This document shows, piece by piece, positions 1 to 8,855 of a stretch of 64,000 nucleotides of DNA (the stretch's first letter is position 1; each line of letters starts with the position of its first letter). Below the pieces are notes generated by a model. The model searched no databases and was not told the origin of the DNA. It worked only from the letters and a program-made list of their open reading frames with translations. This DNA comes from Salsipaludibacter albus (GTDB lineage: Bacteria > Actinomycetota > Nitriliruptoria > Nitriliruptorales > Nitriliruptoraceae). The DNA lies in NCBI RefSeq assembly GCF_019798055.1, contig NZ_JAHOPH010000015.1:1-64000 (forward strand), written 5' to 3'. The translations under genes were made by a program, and so were the position numbers.

Positions 1-26
1 TCCGTCCGGACCGAAAGCCGCCCGCC

Positions 27-1505
27 ATGGCCAACGTCGAACTGCCCCAACTCGGAGAATCGGTCACCGAAGGCGTCGTGACCGCCTGGCTCGTCGAGGT
101 CGGTGACACCGTCGAGGTCGACGAACCGATCGTGGAGGTGTCGACCGACAAGGTCGACACCGAGATCCCCTCCCCCGTCGCCGGGGTCGTCCAGGAGCTC
201 AAGGCCGAGGTCGACGACACCATCGAGGTCGGCCAGGTCATCGCCGTGATCGGCGAGGACGAGGGCGCTGACACCGACGGGGGCGGCGATGGCGACGGCG
301 GCGCGGACGGTGCCGAGGGCGAGCCCTCCGGCGCCCCCGAGGACGAGGCCACCTCCGAGCAGGTCGCGGAGGAGATGGAGGCGGAGAGCGCAACGGACGA
401 GGACGAGGACGACGACGAGTCGGCCGACGACGACGCACCGGCCGAGTCCACCTCGACGACGTCCGCGCCGTCCAGCCCCGCCCCGTCGGGCGGCGACACC
501 TCCAGCAGCGAGGCCGTACTGACCTCGCCGCTGGTACGCAAGCTGCTCCGCGAGGCCGGGATCGACGCGGCCAGGGTCGAGGGCACGGGACCCGGTGGGC
601 GGATCACCCGCGCGGACGCCGAGGCCGCCATCGCCGACCCGCCGGCCGACGCCACGTCCGGGGCGGCGCCCGCCACGGACCAGCCGGCCGCCGGGGCAGG
701 CGTCACGCCAGCACCCGTCCAGGTCGCCGCCGTCGGCACGCCCGACCGTCCCCGTCCGTCCCCGACCCAGGTCGACTTCCAGGGCCAGCGCGAGGTCGTC
801 CAGGACCTCACCCGGGTCCGCAAGGCCATCGCCAAGGGCATGATGGACTCGTTGCAGTCCACGGCCCAGCTGACCGCCGCGGTCGAGGTCGACATGACCG
901 CGATCATGAACCTGCGGGCCGCCGTCAAGGACGACTTCAAGGCACGCGAGGGCGCCTCGCTCTCGCCGCTGCCGTTCGCGGCCAAGGCCGTGCTGATGAC
1001 CATCCCGCGTCACCCCACGGTCAACGCGCGCATGGACCTCGACGCCGGCACGGCGACCTACTACCGCCACGTCAACCTCGGCATGGCCGTCGACACCGAG
1101 CGTGGCCTCCTGGTGCCCAACATCAAGGACGCCCAGGACATGACGGTGGCCGCACTGGCGCGCAACATCGCCGACATCGCGAAGCGGACGCGGGACAAGA
1201 AGATCTCGCCCGACGAGATCCAGGGCGGCACCTTCACGATCACCAACACCGGCTCGCTGGGCACGCTGTTCGACACGCCGATCCTCAACGCGCCCGAGGC
1301 AGCGATCCTGGCGACCGCAGCGATCGAGAAGCGCCCGGTCGTCGTCTCGGACGCCTGGGGCGACTCCATCGCGATCCGTTGGATGACCTATCTCTGCATG
1401 ACCTACGACCACCGGATCCTGGACGGCGCCGACGCCGCCCGGTTCCTGCAGGACCTCAAGTGGGTCATCGAGAACCACGACTGGCGCGCCGAGGTCGGCG
1501 TCTGA
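27..1505 (+). CDS. sucB: Dihydrolipoamide succinyltransferase, E2 of 2-oxoglutarate dehydrogenase
   Basis: This 492-residue E2 acyltransferase transfers succinyl groups to CoA in the 2-oxoglutarate dehydrogenase complex of the TCA cycle. Residues 1-76 form a lipoyl domain with the lipoylation lysine at K42 (STDKVD). A long Asp/Glu/Gly/Ala-rich linker (about 78-165) is followed by a peripheral-subunit-binding domain (about 167-203, VRKLLREAGID...GPGGRIT) and a catalytic domain (about 255-492) ending with the DHRILDG motif that carries the active-site histidine. The linker is unusually long and acidic, which raises total length above the roughly 400 residues of proteobacterial SucB; one lipoyl domain is present. 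ATG at 27 gives the lipoyl domain its normal N-terminus. The upstream neighbour lies outside the window. Assignment to SucB rather than a branched-chain or acetyl E2 rests on the overall sequence feel; I am less sure of the substrate than of the family. Confidence 0.9.
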   Translation: MANVELPQLGESVTEGVVTAWLVEVGDTVEVDEPIVEVSTDKVDTEIPSPVAGVVQELKAEVDDTIEVGQVIAVIGEDEGADTDGGGDGDGGADGAEGEPSGAPEDEATSEQVAEEMEAESATDEDEDDDESADDDAPAESTSTTSAPSSPAPSGGDTSSSEAVLTSPLVRKLLREAGIDAARVEGTGPGGRITRADAEAAIADPPADATSGAAPATDQPAAGAGVTPAPVQVAAVGTPDRPRPSPTQVDFQGQREVVQDLTRVRKAIAKGMMDSLQSTAQLTAAVEVDMTAIMNLRAAVKDDFKAREGASLSPLPFAAKAVLMTIPRHPTVNARMDLDAGTATYYRHVNLGMAVDTERGLLVPNIKDAQDMTVAALARNIADIAKRTRDKKISPDEIQGGTFTITNTGSLGTLFDTPILNAPEAAILATAAIEKRPVVVSDAWGDSIAIRWMTYLCMTYDHRILDGADAARFLQDLKWVIENHDWRAEVGV

Positions 1506-1524
1506 GCCGACCCCACCACGCACC

Positions 1525-1554
1525 GGACCGGGCGCCCCATCGGGCGCCCGGTCC
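1525..1554 (+). terminator. Strong hairpin after sucB
   Basis: A perfect 13-bp stem (arms 1525-1537 and 1542-1554, starting GGACCGGGCG) with a 4-nt loop lies 20 bases after the sucB stop. There is no T-tract, as is common for high-GC actinobacterial terminators. It sits between convergent reading frames, so it could act in both directions. Confidence 0.7.
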
Positions 1555-1574
1555 GCGTCCAGGGTCGTGCGGGG

Positions 1575-1721
1575 TCAGACACGACGCCCGCCGGAACCGC
1601 GGAAGAAGCCGCGGATCGCGCCCAGCAGTCCACCGGAGACACCGCCGCCACCCCGGTGGGTGGTGTGCGTCCTCCGGCTGCCGCCGGTCACTGAGCTGAT
1701 GAGCCTGCGCAGGATTCCCAT
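1575..1721 (-). CDS. Small basic glycine-rich protein (48 aa), unknown
   Basis: A 48-residue frame starts at ATG 1721 (MGILRRLISSVTGG) and ends SGGRRV. The core is Gly-rich and strongly basic with two short hydrophobic runs (LLGAIRGFF), so a membrane-associating or nucleic-acid-binding peptide is possible; I recognise no family. Support for it being real: a GAGAGG ribosome-binding site 6 nt before the ATG, and a TACCGT -10-like box at 1750-1755 about 29 nt upstream. It is the only reading frame that explains the bases between the sucB terminator and the MFS gene. Against it: it is short and compositionally simple. Confidence 0.4.
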   Translation of the reverse strand: MGILRRLISSVTGGSRRTHTTHRGGGGVSGGLLGAIRGFFRGSGGRRV

Positions 1722-1749
1722 GGTGGGCCTCTCGTCGCGTTCCCGTCCG

Positions 1750-1755
1750 ACGGTA
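1750..1755 (-). promoter_or_regulatory. Putative -10 box for the 48-aa ORF
   Basis: On the minus strand this reads TACCGT, matching TAnnnT, 29 nt before the ATG at 1721. The rest of the interval 1722-1919 has a G/C-only hairpin (7-bp arms 1771-1777 and 1790-1796) and nothing else I can name. Confidence 0.3.
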
Positions 1756-1919
1756 GGAGCCGCCTCCACTGCCCCCCCTGCACGAACGCGGGGGGCGGCC
1801 AGTGCCGTCGCGGACGGGGAGCCGGTCGGCGGCAGGGGCGACCGACGGGCATCCTCCACGTCAACCCGACCCGTGCCACACCCGGCCCGCGGCCCGGGCC
1901 CCACGGACGGGAGCGGACG

Positions 1920-3227
1920 GTGATCGAGCCAGCAGCGGCACGGCCGGCGTCGCCGTGGGCCCACCGCAACTTCCGACTGCTCTTCACCGCCAACGCGGCC
2001 GACATGGCAGGCACGGCAGTGGCGCCCATCGCGCTGTCGTTCGCGATGCTCGACCTCACCGGGTCGTTGACCGACCTCGGCCTGGTGGTCGGTGCCCGCT
2101 CCCTGGGGCTGGTCGTCCTGCTGCTGGTCGGGGGGGTGCTGGCCGACCGGTTCCGACGGTCTCGCGTGCTGGCGTGGTCCAACGTCGTCAACGGGCTCGT
2201 GCAGACCGCCGTGGCCGTGCTGGTCGGGACCGGGACCGGGTCCGTGCCGACGCTGGTGGTCCTGTCCCTGGTCGCCGGTGGCGCCGACGCGATGTCGTTC
2301 CCGGCGATCCAGGGCGTCCTGCCCCAGACGGTCCCCCGACCGTTGCTCCAGCGGGCCAACGCGCTCAACTCGTCGGGGCGCAACACCGTGCAGCTGGTCG
2401 GGCTGGTCGGCGGTGCCGCGCTGGTCGCCTTCGTCGGGCCGGCGTGGGGCCTGGCGCTCGACGCGGCGTCCTGCCTGGTAGCGGCGGTCCTGTTCTCCCG
2501 GCTGCGCCTGCCACGGCGCGAGCGCGGTGCCGGCTCGACCATGCTGGCCGACCTGCGCGAGGGCTGGTCGGCGTTCACGGCGCACCAGTGGCTGTGGGTG
2601 ACCGTGCTGTCCTTCATGGTGCTGATGATCGCCTTCAGCGCGACCGTCACGGTCCTCGGGCCGGCCGTGGCGGACCAGACGATCGGGCGGGCCCAGTGGG
2701 GCTGGGTCCTGGGTGCCGAGGCGTCCGGCGTGCTGGCGGCGACCCTGCTGCTGTCCCGGGGCCATGCCCGCACCCGACGCCTGTGGCAGGGCATGGTCGG
2801 CATCCTGCTGCCGGTCGGGCTGATCGTGGCGCTCGGGATCGCCCCACGGCTGTGGATCCTGCTCGTGACGGCCCTGGCCTCGGGGGCGGGGATCGGCGTC
2901 TTCGTCGTGACCTGGGACACGACCCTGCAGGCCAACGTGGCCGAGGAGCACCTGTCGCGGGTCGCGTCGTTCGACGCGTTCGGGTCGATCCTGATGACGC
3001 CGATCGGCCAGGCGATCGCCGGCCCGCTGGCGGCGGCGTTCGGGTTGGCGGCCACGCTGGTCGGCGCCGGCGTGCTGGTCGTGGTGGCCGTGCTGGGGGC
3101 ACTGGCCGTGCCGGCCGTGCGGCACCTGCCGCCGCCACGCCTGGACGAGGGACCCACGGACCCGGGGGGACCCGGCGGTCCGGGCGGTCCGAGCCCGTCC
3201 GCGCCGGAGCCGGTCGCTACTCCTTGA
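1920..3227 (+). CDS. MFS transporter (EntS/MFS_3-like)
   Basis: A 435-residue integral membrane protein of the major facilitator superfamily with about 12 predicted membrane helices. The opening WAHRNFRLLFTANAADMAG and the cytoplasmic loop ADRFRRSRVL (after helix 2) resemble the MFS_3 branch that includes the enterobactin exporter EntS and macrolide efflux pumps. Substrate is unknown; export by proton antiport is the family norm. The C-terminus is a Pro/Gly-rich tail with GGPGGPGG. Start is GTG 1920 with GGGAG about 8 nt upstream. Its last codons overlap the convergent thioesterase gene by 11 bases. Confidence 0.85.
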   Translation: MIEPAAARPASPWAHRNFRLLFTANAADMAGTAVAPIALSFAMLDLTGSLTDLGLVVGARSLGLVVLLLVGGVLADRFRRSRVLAWSNVVNGLVQTAVAVLVGTGTGSVPTLVVLSLVAGGADAMSFPAIQGVLPQTVPRPLLQRANALNSSGRNTVQLVGLVGGAALVAFVGPAWGLALDAASCLVAAVLFSRLRLPRRERGAGSTMLADLREGWSAFTAHQWLWVTVLSFMVLMIAFSATVTVLGPAVADQTIGRAQWGWVLGAEASGVLAATLLLSRGHARTRRLWQGMVGILLPVGLIVALGIAPRLWILLVTALASGAGIGVFVVTWDTTLQANVAEEHLSRVASFDAFGSILMTPIGQAIAGPLAAAFGLAATLVGAGVLVVVAVLGALAVPAVRHLPPPRLDEGPTDPGGPGGPGGPSPSAPEPVATP

Positions 3228-4158
3228 TCCGGAGCATGCCCTCCTGGGCCACGGTGGCCACGAGCGTCCCGTCACGGGTGAACATCCGGCCCAGGCCCAG
3301 CCCGCGTCCGCCCTGGGCCGACGGCGACGACTGCGTGTACAGCGTCCACTGGTCGATGCGGGGTGGGCGGTGGAACCACATCGCGTGGTCCAGGCTGGCC
3401 GGACGCAGCCGCGGATCCGACCACGCCACGCCGTGGCGACGCAGGACGGGCTCGAGCAGGGTGTAGTCGGAGCTGTAGGCCAGCACGGCGGCGTGCAGGA
3501 GCGGATCGTCGGGCAGTTCGCCCCGCGCCTTGATCCACACCCGCTGGCGTGGCTCGCGGACCGGCGACGGGGACGCCCAGACCTGGCCGTCGACGTGACG
3601 CAGGTCCAGGGCGCGTCGCCGCGCGAACATCGCCACGCGGGGGTCACTCGTGCCGGCCAGGGCCTCCTCGGCCGACGGCAGGGTCTCGGGGTCGGGCACG
3701 TCGGGCATCGTGTCCTGGTGGTCCAGTCCCCCGGCCGGCGCCTGGAACGAGGTGATCATCGACAGCAGGATGTTGCCGTCCTGGACGGCGTGGACCCGCC
3801 GGGCCGAGAACGACCGACCGTCGCGCATCCGCTCGACCACGAACTCGATCCCGCGCTCGGAGTCCCCCGGACGCAGGAAGTAGCCGTGCAACGAGTGGAT
3901 GTGGCGGTCGTCACCGTCGACCGCCTCGACGGTCCGCCCCGCCGCGATCACGCACTGGGCGAGCACCTGCCCCCCGAACACGCGGCCGTGGGGCTGTGGC
4001 TGGCTGCGTCCACGGAACATCAGCGCGTCGGTGGTCCCGGTCCGTCCGGCCTCCCCGTCGCCGGACACCTCGATGTGGCGACGTCCCACCTCCTCGAGGT
4101 CGAGCACCTCGAGCAGGTCGGTGACGGGATCGAGGTCGGGTTCCGAGATGTCGTCCAT
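3217..4158 (-). CDS. tesB: Acyl-CoA thioesterase II
   Basis: A 313-residue double-hotdog thioesterase that hydrolyses medium/long-chain acyl-CoA to free acid and CoA in the cytosol. The C-terminal block is diagnostic: SLDHAMWFHRP, the W.LY..SPSA segment, GRGLGLGRMFTRDG and VATVAQEGMLR, which holds the Asp/Thr/Gln catalytic triad region of TesB. The N-terminal hotdog shows HGRVFGGQVLAQ. Length fits the family (about 285-310). Start ATG 4158 follows a TAGCGT -10 box by only 7 nt, so the mRNA is probably leaderless. The reading frame stays open far upstream, but that extension lies over the divergent gene and is not credible. Confidence 0.92.
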   Translation of the reverse strand: MDDISEPDLDPVTDLLEVLDLEEVGRRHIEVSGDGEAGRTGTTDALMFRGRSQPQPHGRVFGGQVLAQCVIAAGRTVEAVDGDDRHIHSLHGYFLRPGDSERGIEFVVERMRDGRSFSARRVHAVQDGNILLSMITSFQAPAGGLDHQDTMPDVPDPETLPSAEEALAGTSDPRVAMFARRRALDLRHVDGQVWASPSPVREPRQRVWIKARGELPDDPLLHAAVLAYSSDYTLLEPVLRRHGVAWSDPRLRPASLDHAMWFHRPPRIDQWTLYTQSSPSAQGGRGLGLGRMFTRDGTLVATVAQEGMLRIKE

Positions 4159-4165
4159 GGCCCGC

Positions 4166-4171
4166 ACGCTA
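4166..4171 (-). promoter_or_regulatory. -10 box of tesB, leaderless type
   Basis: TAGCGT on the minus strand ends 7 nt before the tesB ATG, which places the expected transcription start at or within a base or two of the start codon. Confidence 0.45.
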
Positions 4172-4326
4172 GCCGGAGCACCTGCCGGCGATCGGACCCG
4201 GGGTGACGGCAGGATCCTTGCGGTGCTCGTCGGGATCGACCCACCCGCGGCCTCCGCAGGCGTGCCATGCTGTCCCCGAACGACCGATCCGCCGACGCGC
4301 GCCGTTTGCCACCGAGGGAGCCACCC

Positions 4327-4932
4327 ATGCTCGACATCGCCCTGGTCCTGTTCGACGACGTCGTCCTGCTCGACGTCGGCGGACCGTGGGAGGTCTTCCT
4401 GACCGCCAACCGACTGGTGGCCCGCGCGGGCGGGGACGAACCATTCACCGTCACGGCCGTGGCCGTCGAGCCAGACGTGCGCGCCCACGGGGGCCTGGGC
4501 CTGGTCGGCACCGCCGACCCGGCCGACGTCGGGTCCGTGGACGTGCTCGTCGTCCCGGGCGCGGTCGACCTCGACGCGGTCCTGGCCCGCCCCGTCGTGC
4601 GCCGGGCCGTCGCCGAGCTGGCCGGTCGCGCGGCACTGCTCGCGTCGGTCTGCACGGGCGCCCTCCTGCTGGCCGACGCCGGCCTGCTCGACGACGTGAC
4701 GGTGACGACCCACCACGAGGACGTCGGTGCCCTGGCCGCGATGGTCGGGGAGGGTGCCGTGACCGCCCGATGGGTCGACGCAGGGGACGTGGTGACGTCG
4801 GGGGGGCTGTCGTCGGGCATCGCGATGGCGCTGCACCTGGTCGAGCGGCTGGTGTCACGCGACCTGGCCGTGGCCACCGCCACGCAGATCGAGTACGACT
4901 GGGACCCCGACGACGGGATCGTGGTCACCTGA
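4327..4932 (+). CDS. DJ-1/PfpI family protein
   Basis: A 201-residue protein with the class I glutamine-amidotransferase-like fold of the DJ-1/PfpI superfamily, in the branch related to the N-terminal halves of AraC-type regulators and to isonitrile hydratase. The nucleophile elbow SVCTGALLLA puts the reactive cysteine at C109, and VVPGA at 75-79 and TTHHEDVGAL are typical of the group. No helix-turn-helix is attached, so it is a stand-alone enzyme or chaperone. Start ATG 4327 is preceded by GAGGGAG; an in-frame ATG at 4267 lacks such a site. The stop is 3 bases from the convergent peptidase stop. Substrate cannot be inferred. Confidence 0.8.
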   Translation: MLDIALVLFDDVVLLDVGGPWEVFLTANRLVARAGGDEPFTVTAVAVEPDVRAHGGLGLVGTADPADVGSVDVLVVPGAVDLDAVLARPVVRRAVAELAGRAALLASVCTGALLLADAGLLDDVTVTTHHEDVGALAAMVGEGAVTARWVDAGDVVTSGGLSSGIAMALHLVERLVSRDLAVATATQIEYDWDPDDGIVVT

Positions 4933-4935
4933 CCC

Positions 4936-6903
4936 TCAGTCCGCGAGCCCGAGCTTGCGCAGGAACGCCCGGTCGTCGGGGTCCCGGCCCAGGAAGTCGC
5001 GCAGCAGTTCGATGGCGTCGTGCGTGCCGCCGGGCTCGAGCACGGCTCGGCGGTAGTCGCGTCCCACCGACGGGCTGGTGACGCCCTCGGCCTCGAACCG
5101 GCTGAACATGTCGTCGCCGTAGACCTCCGACCACAGGTAGCCGTAGTAGCCGGCGTCGTAGCCACCCATCAGGTGGCCGAAGCTCGCCGGGAAGAAGGTG
5201 TCGGGGTCGGGCGGGAACGGGGTCACGTCGGCCGCTTCGCGGTCGATCGCGTCGAGGTCCTTCGGGCTGGTCGCGTCGTGCAGGCGCAAGTCGAGCAGGG
5301 CGAACTGCAGCTGGCGCAGGGTGGCCAGACCGACGTTGAGCCGGCGTGCCTCCACCAGTCGGGACACCAGGTCGCCCGGGATGGGCTCGCCGGTGTCGAA
5401 GTGGAAGGCGAACCGGGCCAGGACGTCGGACTGCCACGTCCAGTGCTCCATGATCTGCGACGGGGCCTCCACGAAGTCCCGCTCGTTGGCCACCCCGGAG
5501 AACCGGACCAGCTCGGCCCGGGTCAGGACGCCGTGGAGCACGTGGCCGAACTCGTGGAAGTAGGTCTCGACGTCGCGATGGGTCAGCAGGGACGGCCGGT
5601 CGTCGGTCGGTCGGGGGAAGTTGGCGACGATCGCCACCTCGGGCCGCTGCCACGAGCCGTCCGCCAGCCGACGTGCCGGGACCAGGGGGAAGGCCGCGGC
5701 ATGGCTGAAGGTGCCCTCGCGGGGGAACAGGTCCATGTGGACCAGCCCGAGCCGCTCGCCCGAGTCCGCGTCGCGCACCACGAGCGAGACCACGTCGTCG
5801 TCCCAGGTGTGCACGTCGACCGGCTCCCACACCAGCCCGAACACCTCGGCGGTCAGGTCGAGCAGACCCTCCGTGACCTGCTCGAGGGGGAAGTACTCGG
5901 CCACCTCGGCCTGGTCCACGCCGTGGTCCGTGCGACGCTGCTGGGTGTCGTAGAACCGCCAGTCGAAGGCCTGCACGGGCGGGTGGTCGCCGTCGGCCTC
6001 GAGCAACTCCTGCATCCGTGCCAGCTCGTCGACCGCCCCCTCGGTCAGCGGGCCGCGCAGCCGGTCCAGGAACGCCTCGACCCGCTCCGGGGTCTCGGCC
6101 ATGCGGTGCTCGAGCTGCAGGTGGGCCCACGACGGACGGTCGAACAGGCGGGCGATCTCGGCGCGGATCGCGACCGCCTCGTCCAGGATCGGCCGGTTGG
6201 GCACCTCGGCCCGGGAGTTGAAGGCCCGGTGGACCCGGGCGCGGAGCCCGCGGTCGCGAGCCAGGTCCATCACCGGCACGACGTCCGGGTAGGCCATGGT
6301 CAGGATTCGGCGGTCGTCGGCGGGCGACGGGGCGAGCGACGCGATCCAGTCGTCGGGCATGCCGTCGAGCTCGTCGGGGTGCACCAGCAGCCGGGTCGGG
6401 TCGTCGGCGATGTTGGTCTCGAACGTGACCCCCAGCTCCACCAGCCGGGTCGTGAGCTCACGGACCCTGGCGCGGGCAGCGGGTGCGAGCTCGTGGCCGG
6501 CCCGGCGGAAGTCGCGACGCAGGAAGGTCAGCAGCCGGGCCTCCTCGCCCTGCAGCGTCGCCGCCTCGTCGGTCTCGCCGAAGGCGGAGACGGTCGCGAA
6601 CAGGTCGTCACGGAAGGCGAGGTCGGCCTCCCACGTCGCGAGTCGCTGCTCGGCGACCCGTCCGGCCGCGCGCACCTGCGCGTCGTTGTGGACGTGGCCC
6701 AGGAAGCCGGTCGTGCCGTACACGCGGCCGAGCCGGTCGGCGACGTCCTCCAGCGGGCCGAGCACCTCCGCGAAGGTGCCGTGGCCCCCGGTCGCCACGA
6801 TGCGGGCGACGTCCGCATCGGCGGCGGCCAGGGCGTCGTCCACCGCGGCGGCGAGCTCGTCGGGCGTGCGGGTGTACGGGTCGTCGGGCGTGTCGTCGGT
6901 CAT
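4936..6903 (-). CDS. M3 family oligopeptidase (thimet-oligopeptidase type)
   Basis: A 655-residue zinc metallopeptidase of family M3, which cleaves short peptides in the cytosol (oligopeptidase A / Dcp type). The zinc motif HEFGH is at residues 450-454, followed by the expected downstream ligand region [16 protein letters not shown]. Length matches the family (650-700). Start ATG 6903 was chosen because the N-terminus [17 protein letters not shown] follows a TAGCGT -10 box by 8 nt and a GGGGG stretch; an upstream in-frame start would run over the divergent gpt promoter. Convergent with the DJ-1 gene and divergent from gpt with a 71-bp gap. Confidence 0.92.
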   Translation of the reverse strand: MTDDTPDDPYTRTPDELAAAVDDALAAADADVARIVATGGHGTFAEVLGPLEDVADRLGRVYGTTGFLGHVHNDAQVRAAGRVAEQRLATWEADLAFRDDLFATVSAFGETDEAATLQGEEARLLTFLRRDFRRAGHELAPAARARVRELTTRLVELGVTFETNIADDPTRLLVHPDELDGMPDDWIASLAPSPADDRRILTMAYPDVVPVMDLARDRGLRARVHRAFNSRAEVPNRPILDEAVAIRAEIARLFDRPSWAHLQLEHRMAETPERVEAFLDRLRGPLTEGAVDELARMQELLEADGDHPPVQAFDWRFYDTQQRRTDHGVDQAEVAEYFPLEQVTEGLLDLTAEVFGLVWEPVDVHTWDDDVVSLVVRDADSGERLGLVHMDLFPREGTFSHAAAFPLVPARRLADGSWQRPEVAIVANFPRPTDDRPSLLTHRDVETYFHEFGHVLHGVLTRAELVRFSGVANERDFVEAPSQIMEHWTWQSDVLARFAFHFDTGEPIPGDLVSRLVEARRLNVGLATLRQLQFALLDLRLHDATSPKDLDAIDREAADVTPFPPDPDTFFPASFGHLMGGYDAGYYGYLWSEVYGDDMFSRFEAEGVTSPSVGRDYRRAVLEPGGTHDAIELLRDFLGRDPDDRAFLRKLGLAD

Positions 6904-6911
6904 GCCCCCGG

Positions 6912-6917
6912 ACGCTA
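6912..6917 (-). promoter_or_regulatory. -10 box of M3 peptidase, leaderless type
   Basis: TAGCGT followed by CCGGGGGC and then the ATG. The same 8-nt leader sequence follows the -10 of the SDR gene at 13999. Confidence 0.45.
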
Positions 6918-6974
6918 GCCGTCGTGTCCGGACCCAGGCTGGCATGCTGGCGTCGTCGACGACCAGGAGACGCG

Positions 6975-7472
6975 ATGCCACCCACCGAGAAGTCCTATCC
7001 CGTTTCCTGGGACCAGTTCCACCGGGACGCCCGGGCCCTGGCCTGGCGCCTGTCGGACCGGGCGACGTCGTGGCGCGCGATGGTCACGATCACCCGGGGC
7101 GGCCTGGTGCCGGCCGCGATCATCTCGCGCGAGCTCGAGATCCGGGTCGTGGAGACCGTGGGGGTCGCCTCGTACCACGACTACGACGAGCAGGGTGACA
7201 TCCGGGTCCTCAAGACCATCACGCCGGACTTGCTCACCGACGACGGCGCGGACGTGCTGATCGTCGACGACCTGGTCGACACCGGCGCGACCGCCCGAGT
7301 GGTGCGCGAGATGCTGCCCGCCGCCCACCTCGCCACGGTCTACGCCAAGCCGTTGGGGCGCCCGGAGGTCGACACGTTCGTGACCGAGGTGAGCCAGGAC
7401 ACCTGGATCTACTTCCCGTGGGACCTGGGCATGGCCTTCCAGGAACCGATCATCGGGCCGCCCGGCCGGTGA
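6975..7472 (+). CDS. gpt: Xanthine-guanine phosphoribosyltransferase
   Basis: A 165-residue purine-salvage enzyme that joins xanthine or guanine to PRPP to give XMP/GMP. The PRPP-binding loop is at residues 94-106 ([13 protein letters not shown]), and the substrate-end motif [12 protein letters not shown] near the C-terminus is characteristic of Gpt rather than of HGPRT. Length is close to the 152 residues of E. coli Gpt. Start ATG 6975 is preceded by CAGGAGA at 6964-6970. It stands alone between the divergent peptidase and the downstream reductase gene (87-bp gap). Confidence 0.88.
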   Translation: MPPTEKSYPVSWDQFHRDARALAWRLSDRATSWRAMVTITRGGLVPAAIISRELEIRVVETVGVASYHDYDEQGDIRVLKTITPDLLTDDGADVLIVDDLVDTGATARVVREMLPAAHLATVYAKPLGRPEVDTFVTEVSQDTWIYFPWDLGMAFQEPIIGPPGR

Positions 7473-7559
7473 TGCCAGGACCCGCGATCGTCGCCGTGCG
7501 GCACCATCGGGACGACGCACGGCCCGCCTCGCCTCCCCCACGACGAACGGTCCTCATCG

Positions 7560-8840
7560 ATGTCCTCCCCCACGCCCGACGGCTCCCCGATCGCCCCGGA
7601 GGACCGACCCCACGACATCGTGGTCCACGGCGCGACCGGCTTCGTCGGCCGGCTGACGGCACAGCACCTGCGCGACGTCGCACCGCCCGACCTGGTGATC
7701 GCCCTGTCCGGCCGCTCGCGGGAACGGCTGTCCGCGCTGCGCGACGACCTCGGTCCCCGCGCCGCGGACTGGCCGCTGGTCGTCGCCGACAGCCTCGACC
7801 CCGACGACGTGACCGCCCTGGCACGGTCGACCCGGGTGGTGGCGACCACCGTCGGCCCCTACGACTGCTTCGGGCTCCCGCTGGTCGAGGCCTGCGCGGC
7901 CGCGGGCACCCACTACGCCGACCTGACCGGCGAGGTGTCGTTCATGCGCGACTCGATCGACGCCGCACACGACGTCGCCCGGACCTCCGGCGCACGGATC
8001 GTGCACGCGTGCGGGTTCGACTCGGTCCCGTCGGACCTGGGCGTGCACCTGCTCGCGACGTACGCGGCGGCCCACGAACTGGGTGAGCTGGGTCCGACCA
8101 CGCTGGTCGTGCGGGCAGGACGTGGCGGGATCAGCGGCGGGACGATCGACTCCCTGCGACACCAGGTCGACGCGATGCGCCACGACGCGGACCTGCGCCG
8201 CCTCGTCCTCGACCCCTACGCCCTCAGCCCCGACCGGGACGCCGAGCCCGATCGCGACCCCGGCCCCGCGGGTCGTGACCGCGACCGCGTCGGCATCGTC
8301 CACGACCCACGGCTGGGCGGATGGCTCGCGCCCTTCCCGATGGCCCCCGTCAACACCCGGGTCGTGCGCCGCTCCAACGCCCTGCTGGGCCACGCCTGGG
8401 GCCGCTCGCTGCGGTACCGCGAACTGGTGCGGACCGGCACGTCCCCGCTGGGCGCGCTGGTGGCGGGCGGCATGGTCGCCGGCCTCGGAGCACTCGTCGC
8501 CGCCATGGCGTTCACCCCCACCCGGGCGCTGCTGGACCGGGTGATGCCGGACCCCGGTGACGGGCCGGCGGAGCAGCTGCGCGAGGACGGGTTCTTCCGC
8601 ATCGACGTGCACACCACGACCACGACCGGGGCACGGCTCCACGCCGAGATCGCGGCCCCGGGGGATCCCGGCTACGGCGCGACGAAGGTGATGCTCGGGG
8701 AGGCCGCGCTGGCGCTGGCCGGTGATCCCGCCACACTGCCCGACCGGGCCGGGGTGCTCACGCCGTCGACGGGGATCGGCGACGTCCTGGTCGACCGTCT
8801 CCGTGCCGCCGGCCACCGCTACGAGGTGGTGGCCGACTGA
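7560..8840 (+). CDS. Saccharopine dehydrogenase-like / trans-acting enoyl reductase family
   Basis: A 426-residue NAD(P)-binding oxidoreductase of the saccharopine-dehydrogenase-like superfamily. The Rossmann motif GATGFVGRL is at about residues 23-31, followed by ALSGRSRERL, TVGPYDCFG and ACGFDSVPSDLG, a set shared with the mycobacterial trans-acting enoyl reductases (Rv2953/Rv2449c type). A hydrophobic stretch near residue 300-320 (LVAGGMVAGLGALVAAMAF) may touch the membrane. In mycobacteria this family acts on polyketide or lipid intermediates, but no polyketide synthase is nearby. It runs convergently with the lipid-modification operon, with 15 bp between stops, so a role in lipid metabolism is plausible. 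The ribosome-binding site is weak. Confidence 0.75.
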   Translation: MSSPTPDGSPIAPEDRPHDIVVHGATGFVGRLTAQHLRDVAPPDLVIALSGRSRERLSALRDDLGPRAADWPLVVADSLDPDDVTALARSTRVVATTVGPYDCFGLPLVEACAAAGTHYADLTGEVSFMRDSIDAAHDVARTSGARIVHACGFDSVPSDLGVHLLATYAAAHELGELGPTTLVVRAGRGGISGGTIDSLRHQVDAMRHDADLRRLVLDPYALSPDRDAEPDRDPGPAGRDRDRVGIVHDPRLGGWLAPFPMAPVNTRVVRRSNALLGHAWGRSLRYRELVRTGTSPLGALVAGGMVAGLGALVAAMAFTPTRALLDRVMPDPGDGPAEQLREDGFFRIDVHTTTTTGARLHAEIAAPGDPGYGATKVMLGEAALALAGDPATLPDRAGVLTPSTGIGDVLVDRLRAAGHRYEVVAD

Positions 8841-8855
8841 GTCCCGGCCGGAGCC

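Noticed and set aside
5020-6918. A 632-codon open frame opposite the M3 peptidase
   Set aside because: The minus strand carries the HEFGH peptidase over the same bases; the plus frame has no recognisable motif and an antisense composition.
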